In this document: piece by piece, positions 25,901-50,600 of the stretch
How positions within the stretch are numbered: position 1 is the first letter of the stretch
Layout of the letters: every line of letters starts with the position of its first letter
The notes under the pieces: model-generated
What the model was told of the DNA's origin: nothing
What the model saw: only the letters and a program-made list of their open reading frames with translations
The model's database searches: none
Program-made: the position numbers and the translations under genes
Assembly: GCA_016785225.1 (NCBI GenBank)
Contig: JAFBJZ010000861.1
Location: 2,235,001-2,299,000, forward strand
Reading direction: 5' to 3'
Origin: Psettodes erumei
Lineage: Eukaryota > Chordata > Actinopteri > Pleuronectiformes > Psettodidae
Length of the DNA: 64,000 nucleotides

Positions 25901-27869
25901 GTCAGTTCCAATGCCTGGGCTCCCTGCAGCACATTAAGAACAGGTTAGTGACCTCTGCTCATCCTCCTGTCCAGCTATTACAGGTATCTCTACTCTAAAT
26001 AGCCTCTTCAATCTGCCTAGCCTCCCATTCTTCCCCCTGTGGTCCTTTGTGCAACTTAATGCTCAATTTTACTTGTAAGAACAGTGCCCTCCCCCCTCCT
26101 CCTCCACTGCCTCACCCCCCACCCCTTAGATGTGTATTAACATTGAGCTTTGTTCATAAAATCTCCTTTGTGCAGGTTTGGCAGCGGGTTCACTGTGAAG
26201 ATGTACTTGGCCAAGGCCTCCTGTGATGCAGAGACAATCACTGGCTTCATGCAGCGCAGATTCCCCAGCACTTATCTCAAGGTGAGCTTTGTCACTTATC
26301 CAACGTAGTCAAGAGTACTTGGTGGAGAAGAGAGAAAATCTTGCTTTTAAAATAAGCATTTGGTTGGCATTACTTCTTTCTCACTTACAATTGCCTTGAC
26401 TTATTTTTGTAAAACATCAACAGACCTTGCTGTATTGTGAAATTCCACCAGTGTGCCCTCACATGAGCTGGCTGCTGTTCCAAGCTTTAAAGCAACATTA
26501 ATATATTTTTTTGGCAACTTGGGGGCAGTGAAACAAGCTGGAAACACAACAATGACATACTCTATTATCATCTTATAAAGTTGTTAAGGTAAACGCGTTC
26601 GCACACAGTTTGCACATCCTGCAGACATGGATTACCATTATCATTAACTTGGAGGCATTTCTGTCCACCCGATGAATAAAACACCAATATTCAAACTTTC
26701 TTTCGTTTTTATCTCCCATCAACCCCTTAGGGAAATATCTTTAGCTGCAAATGCACCACCATGTTTACAAACCAGCCACTAACACTGTCTGCCAGTTGTT
26801 TGGCATTGGGGCATGGTGTGTATCGTGGGCTTATCACAGGGTTTTTTGCTGAAAACAGACGCCTGCTGCAGCAAAAAACCCTTTGATCCATTGTTAATAT
26901 GACACTATCGAGTAGAGCAGCTTTAAAGAATCCATATAAAATTAAGTTTGAGGTATTGACATTAATCCCTCACTATCCATGTGGGCAGTTTCTTGCTCAA
27001 CTAAGGGTAACCTAAAAGTGCAAAGAAACTCATTAGGACACATAATAGATAACAAGACCTTCTGTATTCCAGGTGTCTATCTGGCCCATCCCAAAAACTA
27101 AACTGTATATGTGTATATATATATTATTTATCCATCCTCTCGGCATTCTCATGCGTTCTTTTCCAACACACAGGACCGGCACTCCACTATGGTGGAGTAC
27201 CACATCCCAGTTGCCCCAGGAGGGGTGGCTGACATCTTCGACCAGCTGGAGTCAAACAAGGATGCGCTGCACATCAAACGCTTCTCTGTGAGCCAGACCA
27301 CACTGGATGAGGTGAGAAAAAGAGATGGGACACAAACAGGGAGAGAAGGAGAACTAGTGCGAGGATTTGTTGGGGCGGGTAGATGGCGGTGAGGGACATA
27401 AAAAAGGGACAGACGATGAGAGAAGAAGAGAGATAGTGGGAGGGTAGGCAGAGACAGAAGAAAGCTGAGTAGGAGTGAAAGAGGAGAGAAAGTTTAAAAG
27501 CGGCAGAGGGAAACTGACAGAGGCTATGCCGGAGGAAAAATAAATGGAATATGAGTTAGTGAGAGAAGTCCATGAGCTTTAACCAGTGCTAATATTCCCT
27601 AACCACTCTGCCTTCCTGAGGCTCTGGGATTGGAAGATACCACAGGCAGGAGAAAGGGGGGAAGGGGGCCTGTCAAGCAGATTAGCCGAAATCTATTGCA
27701 CTCAGAGAAGGATAATTACCTTTGATACTGGCATGGCTCTTACATTATTACTGAATTTCCACAGGTCTTCATCAACTTTGCCATGGGAAAGATTGGCATG
27801 GAAACCATACCAATTCCCAGTGAGAATGAGCGTGATGACCCTGATGTCATAAAGGCAGTACAAACATAG
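419..27869 (+). CDS. abca12: ABCA12-like lipid transporter, 3' part, 32 spliced exons
   Basis: ABC subfamily A full transporter. In mammals ABCA12 loads glucosylceramides into lamellar granules of keratinocytes; the fish role is inferred. The 32 exons below join without a frame break into 1,616 residues plus stop. Human ABCA12 is about 2,595 residues, so roughly the last 62% is here and the N-terminal exons lie left of the window. Order of domains (numbered from the first full codon at 421): end of extracellular domain 1 (1-103), membrane segments 2-6 (about 105-320), NBD1 (about 385-620), linker, membrane segment 7 (about 765-790), extracellular domain 2 (about 790-995), membrane segments 8-12 (about 1000-1230), NBD2 (about 1255-1500), C-terminal tail. 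Both NBDs have Walker A, Q-loop, Walker B and H-loop. All chosen introns are GT-AG. I assign ABCA12 rather than ABCA1/4/13 from remembered human sequence (for example GISDTTLEEVF, the EDEDEDVAAE segment, SSGMDP in NBD2) and from the bard1/vwc2l neighbours. The junction of exons 14 and 15 is the only doubtful one. Confidence 0.95.
729..1658. other. abca12 intron, no recognised element
   Basis: 930 bp between exons 1 and 2 of the window. It holds a short (CA)-rich stretch near 755-800 but no coding exon or recognised repeat. Confidence 0.6.
1659..1773 (+). CDS. abca12: abca12 exon 2: membrane segment 2
   Basis: Residues 103-141. A hydrophobic run beginning at AISFVFPLMLQIAW forms membrane segment 2, followed by the charged cytoplasmic HERELRLHE, the coupling region typical of ABCA proteins (ABCA1 has YEKEARLKE here). 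Ends in phase 0 at donor gtgagg. Confidence 0.95.
2059..2388 (+). CDS. abca12: abca12 exon 3: membrane segments 3-5
   Basis: A 110-codon exon, phase 0 at both ends (residues 142-251). It starts YMKMMGVNPLSHFFAWF, the ABCA 'MGL..WFSWF' motif, and holds three hydrophobic segments separated by short loops. This is the core of membrane domain 1. Confidence 0.96.
2907..2976 (+). CDS. abca12: abca12 exon 4
   Basis: Residues 252-274, SLFSPTCFSYASQYVSRYE, the short segment between membrane segments 5 and 6 that is conserved in ABCA proteins. Acceptor ctacag, donor gtatga. Confidence 0.94.
3063..3197 (+). CDS. abca12: abca12 exon 5: membrane segment 6
   Basis: Residues 275-319. It begins with the GIQWSN extracellular turn and contains the hydrophobic run around LCWLMLIDSILYFIIGAYI, the last helix of membrane domain 1. 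The intron before it is only 86 bp. Confidence 0.95.
3414..3575 (+). CDS. abca12: abca12 exon 6: linker to NBD1
   Basis: Residues 320-373. It starts GKYGIPAPWYFPF, the ABCA motif that follows the last helix of membrane domain 1, then runs into a hydrophilic linker. Donor gtactg is weak but keeps the frame with exon 7. Confidence 0.92.
3825..4008 (+). CDS. abca12: abca12 exon 7: NBD1 Walker A
   Basis: Residues 374-435. After an acidic linker it encodes the NBD1 start (HGLSKIYGDRVAIENL) and Walker A GHNGAGKTTT, which binds ATP phosphates. The exon ends within the following Met codon (AT), donor gtacgc. Confidence 0.96.
4234..4310. repeat. Degenerate teleost interspersed repeat (TTATCCAGAGC type)
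   Basis: Sequence around cttacatttacattttaaat and gctgatgctcttatccagag resembles the abundant teleost repeat containing 'ttggcagacgcttttatcca'. It is short and diverged. It lies in the intron after abca12 exon 7. The family name is not claimed. Confidence 0.5.
4665..4883 (+). CDS. abca12: abca12 exon 8: NBD1 Q-loop region
   Basis: Residues 435-508. It contains SLLTGLFAPSSGTIEVYG and the Q-loop IGVCMQYDVLFDHMTTEEHL, with Gln expected to contact Mg-ATP and the membrane domain. Donor gtaagc. Confidence 0.96.
5438..5634 (+). CDS. abca12: abca12 exon 9: NBD1 signature and Walker B
   Basis: Residues 508-574. It carries the canonical ABC signature LSGGMKRKLS and Walker B LLVLDEPTTGVDP, including the D-loop. 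The catalytic Glu after the Walker B Asp is present, so NBD1 looks competent for hydrolysis. Confidence 0.97.
5884..6420 (+). mobile_element. L2-like LINE remnant with 3' tail
   Basis: The plus strand encodes a broken reverse-transcriptase fragment: a LGHIICHFKIFYHHYADDS stretch (LINE motif YADDT) followed by IKVWMSDTERAEVLESF, as in L2-type LINEs. A 3' tail ends in aaaggtgctttagaaataaa, typical of fish L2-like elements. Stop codons interrupt the frame and no 5' half is present, so it is an inactive 5'-truncated copy. It sits in the intron between abca12 exons 9 and 10. Confidence 0.75.
6421..7285. other. abca12 intron remainder between exons 9 and 10
   Basis: Unique-looking sequence with TG-rich runs around 6856-6985. 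No coding exon is supported before the acceptor at 7284-7285. Confidence 0.5.
7286..7443 (+). CDS. abca12: abca12 exon 10: NBD1 H-loop
   Basis: Residues 574-626. It contains the switch His in ISTHHLDEAEVLSDRIAFLE and ends GYKLTLTKK in phase 0. The exon follows a 1.65-kb intron that carries a LINE remnant. Confidence 0.96.
8147..8174. repeat. (GA)n microsatellite
   Basis: Uninterrupted GA dinucleotides in the intron after abca12 exon 10, just 5' of a teleost interspersed repeat. Confidence 0.95.
8195..8570. repeat. Teleost interspersed repeat, intron of abca12
   Basis: Contains agtctaggcctatacagtat, aaactgggagctggttccac and gattttaaattctattctgg, phrases I recognise from a very common, apparently non-coding repeat in many teleost genomes. 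Recognition is from memory; superfamily not assigned. The copy is diverged and has no open reading frame. Confidence 0.7.
9159..9392 (+). CDS. abca12: abca12 exon 11: NBD1 regulatory subdomain
   Basis: 78 codons, phase 0 at both ends (residues 627-704). It starts in a polar stretch (SERIDSAELKAFVQAHVPEA) and ends GYGISDTTLEE, the conserved end of the ABCA regulatory subdomain after NBD1. Confidence 0.95.
9621..9747 (+). CDS. abca12: abca12 exon 12: inter-domain linker
   Basis: Residues 705-747. It completes the VFLQLTQE motif and then encodes a Ser/Thr/Glu-rich, probably disordered cytoplasmic linker. The exon ends with one base (G) at donor gtgaca, chosen because it joins exon 13 in frame; reading through would run to a stop near 9828. 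Confidence 0.88.
10128..10365 (+). CDS. abca12: abca12 exon 13: membrane segment 7
   Basis: Residues 747-826. WQQMMAILIKRFHHSRRD followed by the hydrophobic ISQIVLPVLFVLFAMGL is the start of membrane domain 2, and the exon then enters extracellular domain 2 (YNIGPSYSFF). Donor gtcagt. Confidence 0.95.
10366..11654. other. abca12 intron between exons 13 and 14
   Basis: 1.29 kb with a (GA)n array at 10937-10969 and no other recognised element. No exon with compatible phase was found. Confidence 0.55.
10937..10969. repeat. (GA)n microsatellite
   Basis: About 16 GA units in an abca12 intron. Confidence 0.95.
11655..11748 (+). CDS. abca12: abca12 exon 14: extracellular domain 2 (3' end uncertain)
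   Basis: Residues 826-857, including FPGIDNACLDEPDN, which resembles human FPGIDNMCLN. Two donors lie 4 bp apart: GTACGT at 11745 and GTAATC at 11749. The first is the better consensus, but only the second keeps the frame with exons 15 and 16, so the end is set at 11748. Confidence 0.75.
12001..12042 (+). CDS. abca12: abca12 exon 15: short Cys-containing exon (tentative)
   Basis: A 42-bp segment after a strong pyrimidine tract and acceptor ctgctcag, ending at donor GTGAGA. In phase 0 it encodes LNVCGWKPTAGPCD, comparable in place to the Cys-rich NFGVCSCSENVQEC of human ABCA12 as I remember it. It is needed neither for nor against frame (14 codons), so support is splice sites plus this resemblance. 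Confidence 0.6.
12043..12991. other. abca12 intron between exons 15 and 16
   Basis: Holds a short (GT)n/(GAGT)n tract at about 12904-12938. A splice-like segment at 12795 (after ttttaag) has stops in the needed frame and is not called. Confidence 0.5.
12992..13119 (+). CDS. abca12: abca12 exon 16: extracellular domain 2
   Basis: Residues 872-914. It contains VYNLSGINVENYLVATANDF, closely like human VIYNLTGQRVENYLISTANEF, with an N-glycosylation sequon NLS. The downstream frame is fixed by the RYGGFDFG join to exon 17. Confidence 0.94.
13647..13734 (+). CDS. abca12: abca12 exon 17: extracellular domain 2
   Basis: Residues 914-943, YGGFDFGMPLPPDL to PKNRTLAK, with a sequon NRT. The pattern RYGG.xFG is conserved in ABCA transporters. 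Ends in phase 0. Confidence 0.95.
14095..14203 (+). CDS. abca12: abca12 exon 18: extracellular domain 2
   Basis: Residues 944-980. It encodes VWFNPEGHHTMPAYLNSLNN, the highly conserved ABCA 'VWFN..G.H..P.YLN.LNN' motif preceding membrane segment 8. The acceptor follows a (GT)/(CTGT) tract rather than a normal pyrimidine run. Confidence 0.95.
14204..15522. other. abca12 intron between exons 18 and 19
   Basis: 1.3 kb. A 69-codon open frame on the minus strand (15161-15370) has no recognised domain and no splice support. Otherwise nothing identified. Confidence 0.5.
15523..15577 (+). CDS. abca12: abca12 exon 19
   Basis: A 55-bp exon, residues 980-998, AISVSSHPYFGRVDDEDA, matching the place of human IIMYSHPYPGVQDQEQA. 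Acceptor ctattacag, donor gtaagg. Confidence 0.92.
15578..17299. other. abca12 intron between exons 19 and 20
   Basis: 1.7 kb of intronic sequence with a short (CTG)n run near 16454-16471 on the plus strand. No exon or recognised repeat. Confidence 0.5.
17300..17477 (+). CDS. abca12: abca12 exon 20: membrane segment 8
   Basis: Residues 998-1057. The hydrophobic run ILHVLVAMCVLTGYSIMTAS is membrane segment 8, followed by the cytoplasmic SSSKRLQHIAGISEPFYW, the ABCA 'KQLQHISG' coupling helix. Confidence 0.96.
17739..17854 (+). CDS. abca12: abca12 exon 21: membrane segments 9-10
   Basis: Residues 1058-1096. ATYMIPVALTVGVIAAFQIP is membrane segment 9; LGAVTLLLVLFG begins segment 10. It joins exon 22 at a split Gly codon. 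Confidence 0.95.
17855..19901. other. abca12 intron between exons 21 and 22
   Basis: 2.05 kb with a CT-rich stretch at about 19335-19435. No exon in a usable phase and no recognised mobile element. Confidence 0.5.
19902..20064 (+). CDS. abca12: abca12 exon 22: membrane segments 10-11
   Basis: Residues 1096-1150. FSTFPWMYLLSGVF completes segment 10 (human has YATFSWMYLLAGLF) and AFITYVCINLFISIN forms segment 11. Preceded by a 2.05-kb intron. Confidence 0.95.
20297..20550 (+). CDS. abca12: abca12 exon 23: membrane segment 12
   Basis: Residues 1151-1235. LIFPQFNFGNGLMQLTRMD is the ABCA 'FPQFCLGYGL' loop; MFIASFIEGLVLFTLRLLL is the last membrane helix. It ends in a split Arg codon at donor gtaaag. 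Confidence 0.96.
20953..21157 (+). CDS. abca12: abca12 exon 24: start of NBD2
   Basis: Residues 1235-1303. An acidic EDEDEDVAAEHLRV motif (ABCA proteins share DEDV..ER.RV) precedes the NBD2 start LQVNQLTKVYQHLNKKVHAV. Confidence 0.96.
21301..21410 (+). CDS. abca12: abca12 exon 25: NBD2 Walker A
   Basis: Residues 1304-1340, with Walker A GVNGAGKTTTFKMLTGD. Acceptor ttctttacag, donor gtgagc; the intron before it is only 143 bp. Confidence 0.97.
21909..22059 (+). CDS. abca12: abca12 exon 26: NBD2 Q-loop
   Basis: Residues 1340-1390. IGYCPQVDALDSLLTGEEHL carries the Q-loop Gln; it ends ARIHGISKREIEG in phase 0. A 2.8-kb intron follows. Confidence 0.96.
22060..24841. other. Long repeat-poor abca12 intron
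   Basis: 2.78 kb between exons 26 and 27, the longest intron of this gene in the window. Almost free of simple repeats and recognised mobile elements, with no exon in phase. It could hold a regulatory element, but nothing in the sequence proves it. Confidence 0.45.
24842..24976 (+). CDS. abca12: abca12 exon 27: NBD2 signature (non-canonical)
   Basis: Residues 1391-1435. The ABC signature reads YSCGTRRKLS instead of SGG-type; human ABCA12 also departs here (SYGTKRKLS, from memory). It ends LLL just before the Walker B Asp, which is encoded by exon 28. Confidence 0.95.
25468..25571 (+). CDS. abca12: abca12 exon 28: NBD2 Walker B and D-loop
   Basis: Residues 1436-1470. It starts DEPSSGMDPRTKRHLWKII, completing Walker B with the catalytic Glu and the D-loop, and reaches the H-loop VVLTSHS, split across the junction. 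Confidence 0.96.
25851..25943 (+). CDS. abca12: abca12 exon 29: NBD2 end
   Basis: Residues 1470-1501. SMEECEALCSRLAIMVKGQF and GSLQHIKNRF are standard ABCA sequence after the switch His. Donor gttagt. Confidence 0.96.
26176..26281 (+). CDS. abca12: abca12 exon 30: C-terminal regulatory domain
   Basis: Residues 1501-1536. FGSGFTVKMYLAKASCDAET to PSTYLK is the start of the ABCA regulatory domain that follows NBD2. Confidence 0.94.
26282..27173. other. abca12 intron between exons 30 and 31
   Basis: 892 bp with no recognised element; a short (TA) stretch lies near 27107-27130 close to the acceptor. Confidence 0.5.
27174..27311 (+). CDS. abca12: abca12 exon 31: C-terminal regulatory domain
   Basis: 46 codons in phase 0 (residues 1537-1582): MVEYHIPVAPGGVADIFDQL to SVSQTTLDE, close to human YHVPVTAGGVANIFDLL and VSQTTLEE. 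Confidence 0.95.
27765..27869 (+). CDS. abca12: abca12 last exon with stop codon
   Basis: Residues 1583-1616 then TAG at 27867-27869. It completes the conserved VFINFA motif and ends in an acidic tail (SENERDDPDV). The tail is shorter than the human one as I remember it. Confidence 0.95.
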   Translation, partial: VFINFAMGKIGMETIPIPSENERDDPDVIKAVQT

Positions 27870-28470
27870 AGTTGACCACCATGAAATGAAACCCATTATC
27901 TGTTTCTAGTAAATCTGTGCCTTTACACACAGGAACAAATGCAACTGCTGTCTATTTTATAAATGAAGAGCACATGTACATGTACATTGATAAATCAAAG
28001 GCTTGTCTATTTTTTCCTATCTTACAGGTCACATGACAGCGAATGCATGTTTACCTTTAATTATAAAGGTATCATTTATGAGGGATAAAATCTATCATGT
28101 AGGCTTTTGATTTGTTCACTACATATTTTAACATAGCATTATGTATTAGTGTTTAGAATTATTTTCATTTGATTTTACACAATCTTAAAGCACTCACATA
28201 CTAATAAATAATTTCTCTCACAAAGTATTTTTTCCAATTTTGAGGGACATGTAAATGTGCCTCATGGATAGAGTTTGACCAGAAACAAATATTCACATGC
28301 ACAAGAACATCCTCAATATGCACTTTTCCCCTCATTAACATTTCCTCTAAGGGCACTTCTAACTTTTAGAATGAATAAACTGAATAATTTATGTACTCTT
28401 TCCTACTTATGGACCAGTTCCAAATGGTCTTGAATGTATCAAGCCTTTTTTAAAAAAATTCTAATAAAAC
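27870..28470 (+). other. abca12: abca12 probable 3' UTR with poly(A) signals
   Basis: AT-rich sequence after the abca12 stop. AATAAA hexamers occur at 28374-28379 and 28463-28468, with a third at 28892-28897. Any could end the mRNA; the first two are about 500-600 bp from the stop. The end given is the second signal. This is inference from motif and position. Confidence 0.5.
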
Positions 28471-28999
28471 TATTTCACAAATGCAACTGCTGTTCATCTG
28501 GCTAATGTATGTGCGTTTCTTATATTGAACTATAAGGATCTTTGATCTTGCTGCAGTGATGGACCTAAACCACTAGCACTCTAGCAGATTTAATTCCTGT
28601 TACATTACCATGGTTTAAGTATATGACTTAGGGAGCTGAATAGCCATAGGTTAAGCTAAAACAGAAATGATAAGAACAATCAATTGCATGATTTTGCAGC
28701 TGCATGTAAGCTTCTCAGAGGACTCCAACATTGTTAATATTCTCTGGATATTCACCTGGACAATTGTTGTCACACATTTTGATTCAAGCTCATTTGTCTT
28801 CATGGAAATGCATCTTCAGTTGTTTACAGTGGCATTTTTATTGATTGTACTAAACCAATAATAATACATTTGTTGGGCTTGTCAATGTGGAAATAAACTG
28901 AATATAAAAGACAGTGAACCAGTATTCGTCCAGGGTTGTAGGCCTACTGAAATACATCTTTACCATGCCTACTCTGGCCATGAAAAGTTGTTCAAGCTA

Positions 29000-29056
29000 A
29001 ATATAAGATAAAATAATCCTTTATTAGTCCCACAGTGGAGAAATTTACATAATATT
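29000..29056. repeat. Teleost interspersed repeat end (CCTTTATTAGTCCCACAGTGG type)
   Basis: Contains taatcctttattagtcccac followed by agtggagaaattta, a phrase seen at the end of a widespread fish repeat (from memory). It lies between the abca12 3' end and the bard1 promoter. Confidence 0.6.
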
Positions 29057-29238
29057 ACGAAAAAAGTGATTTATCTATCTATAAGAAACAGAGCAGAACA
29101 ACAAATTGTATCTATTATCATCTGCTGTTGAATTGAATATTTGTAACCAGTCGAAGTAACATTGGTAAATTTCATTAAATATACAATTAAGCATTTTTGA
29201 TCGGTTTCGTAGAAAATTAAAATACCCTACTATCGTTT

Positions 29239-29271
29239 GTGTGTGTGTGTGTGTGTGTGGGGGGGGGGGGG
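29239..29271. repeat. (GT)10-(G)13 tract upstream of bard1
   Basis: Ten GT units (29239-29258) run straight into thirteen G (29259-29271), ending 135 bp before the bard1 ATG. Alternating GT can adopt Z-DNA and a long G run can stack, so it may shape the promoter; this is inference. Confidence 0.9.
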
Positions 29272-29406
29272 CGACATACGTCATCACGCAACCGCGACTT
29301 CCTCCCACTTTGGCGGGAGATACAACTAACAAGGAAGCGACTGCGGTTTGTTTTGCAGTAAAGTTGTAACAGAGAAGCCGGGAAGCGAGCATTTTTCGAG
29401 CTAAGA
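29272..29406 (+). promoter_or_regulatory. bard1: bard1 proximal promoter / 5' UTR with E2F- and ETS-like sites
   Basis: TTTGGCGGGA at 29309-29318 is a close match to the E2F site consensus. ATACGTCATC at 29276-29285 resembles an ATF/CRE site in reverse. GACTTCC (29296-29302) and AGGAAG (29332-29337) are ETS-like. No TATA box is seen. The arrangement fits a TATA-less, cell-cycle-controlled promoter; the transcription start is not determined. Confidence 0.55.
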
Positions 29407-47633
<18,227 letters not shown>

Positions 47634-50600
47634 GCAGAAAACTTTTTTTTTTTTAATACCTACCGTATGATAATTATGCATGGTCACTTATGTGCTTGAC
47701 TGTAATTTTTTCCTTTATAAATATGATGATTAAGTTGATGTGAAATACATAAACAAAAATTAAAACAATAATGTAGCTTTGAAAATCTATCCTTTCTTCT
47801 TTGGGACCTACGGGCATGATAATGTCTCCTATATCAACGAGCGGGGTCTCAGTTACAAAACAAGCCAAAAACGTTGAGAAACAAAGGTATAAATCAGTCA
47901 TATAACTATCCAGATTAAGCTCTTTGGATTGAGAGACGCATAATATTTTGTAACGTGGCAAAACGCGGCTGATGGATTGAGCCATGGTGGAGGCTTGTCC
48001 CTTCATTTCAGGTTAAACCATGTCAAACCGTGTCATCATCGGCGAAAACGTCCTTAACAGATGCCCTAAAACACATGCCACACTCCGATCAAATTGTTGT
48101 CAGCTTGCAATATCCGATGAGAGGTTTCAGCAGAATTGCATTACATAATCTGCATGATTTTGACCGGGAAGACATAATTAACTAATTATCTAATTGAAAA
48201 GGCCTATTTGATACAAATGGAGAGCACGTGTTCCCGAAAATCAATGGACATTCAATACAAAGTGGAGGAAAACAAAGCAATTAATTGTTCCGTCACAGCT
48301 CTGGCACATGCCGTGAAGGAAAAGCAAAACTTTTCTTTTCAGCTCTTTCGATGTGTAGGTGTGTGTGCGTGAACACATTCCACACCACCGACGCTGGTCT
48401 GCAGGTCTGTGTGGTTTAAAAAGGTTTTCTGTTGGCCATCTCCCAAGATGGGATTCAATAGGATTAGTCAGGGATGCACCTAATTGCTATTGATTGCTAG
48501 GTGCTGCATAAAATTGCTTCCCTTTTCTTGTCCACGGTGGGAGGTGGGAGAAGGCAATTAGCAGTGGGGGCGAGATAGAAAGCACAGGCCGACTTGTAAT
48601 GAAATAGAACGGAGGAATGAACCTGTGAGTAATGCCCTTGAACTCGCTGAGCATTACAAAACCATTAAGCACTGGTATCCTCTTTTTTGCTCTCAGAGAG
48701 CTGTGAGCCTGGGAAATACTGTACTTTTTATTTGTTCGGAAACGTTCCGCTCACAGTGAAGATTACCTGCAGTCGCGCCGTGTCCCGGGTCAGCTGTAAA
48801 GCACCACATCGGTTATTGTTTTTTTTTTTTCTTGCATGGTTTCATCGGATAGAGAACGTGGCTAAATTCAAGGGGATCGTCTCAGCAGCCGCATCCTCGG
48901 AGTTCAATTGAATTTCACTGCACGCGCCGCCCCCGTTCCCATGAAGTGTTGTGCTGTAAAGAATTGCGTGGGTTTTTTTTCGGTCGACGCCGCTTGTGTG
49001 TTTTCACGCGATCTTAGCTGATCTTGTGTCGAGCAGCATCACCGTTAATAACGAGCCAACCAAAACAATGGAACATAAAAAAAGAAAACCCACACTCACT
49101 TTTTGCCGAATCACACTTCTTTTCAGGTCTATTTAACAAAATAGTTTTTGTCTCAATGAATAATACACATTACTTATTTGTTATTTCTTTTTTGTTGTTT
49201 TTTTTACTCCACCTCAGATTTCAGAATACACATTATACGTTTGAAGGTATTTACATATGAACAACACAGGGAGGACCAAGGACTGTTTTGCTTTTGAAAT
49301 TTGGACCCTTTGTTTCTTTTCCAGTTCAGGGTGAACCTGTGTGAGCGAGTATTCCTGTACAATCAAAGATGCTTTTGATTTTAAACATAAATTTGTATTT
49401 ACTGTAGAAACGATGCAGTGACACATTTGCGTGCCGCATGAACAGACCCTTGGTGCCCCCAAAAAACTAATACAGTTGATTGTATAATAACAGTGTTTCT
49501 CTCTTCCTGTTCAGGCACACTTTATGTAACAGTTTTGTTGCAGGAAAAAAAAAACATAAGGGAGAAACAAAACAACAATCTTTCATAGTTTCCAGCTACA
49601 GTAACTCAGTGTCTCATGGAAAGAGCGAATGGTTCACCTCTACAAAATGCCCATGTACAAGCCTGCGGTTCTGATGATGACGGGACAGATGGGATCATTT
49701 GAATAGACATTCACAGACGGAAACAGAAACACGCCAGAGTTTCTCGGCAGAAAATGAACAAAAACAGACTGTGCTGCTGATTTGTCCTTGAAACCGTGCA
49801 GCTTCACGTATTTGCAAGGCGAAATGTAACACCCCCCCCTCATTTGCCCAGGCAGAGGCTGTCTGTGGGATGCATATAGTGCATGCGTGCCGCATAAACA
49901 CACCTGGCCGCTCTCTCGGCTGACACACATCGGCGCCGACTGTATGCTAATTGGCATGGATCCAGGCTCATCCTCCTCGGTTGTCAATGAGAGCAATAAA
50001 AGTAGTTCTCATTTCAGCTGTTTAAAGAATCAACCTACTTGCAGTGCAGAGCAGAGCATGCAGCGGTATAGCCCTGCTGCATGCCTGCATCCCGTTTTCT
50101 GGAGTAGGGAAAGAAAGAAAATTCTTCCAGGCTTGGTTTTCTTTTGACTGTGCTACCTGCTTTGAATATATACGATTTTGCTTATTAGATTTCATCTAGC
50201 AGCCTGAATCACAGCTCAGCTCCTCATGTGTAGAAGAACAGTTGAGCGCTATCTTATCCCCCCCACCCCCACCCACCCAACATGAGCTTACCGAGTGCAG
50301 TGTACCACACGCCTGGGAGGAAGCTATATCAGAACACGTATGCAGTACAATGACTTGGAATGTCACAAGGAACAAGTTGGGAATTCCAATCCGCTTTTTT
50401 CCCGCTATGATTGAGTCGTCCTTGACCTCGTACTCCTACTAATTCAGACTTCCGGGTGTCGCTGGAATGACAATTGGTAGGATAATAATTAGTTTTAGTT
50501 AATGCAGGAACGACGAACCATTGCAAAGAGGAGCACAAACAAAGTAGCACTTGAAGCACCCTGGGCTGTCCATGCAGCATGAAACCAGGGGCCATGCTTT

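Noticed and set aside
49640..49996. 118-codon minus-strand open frame between bard1 and vwc2l.
   Set aside because: No recognised domain, overlaps competing frames, and lies in the expected 3' UTR region.
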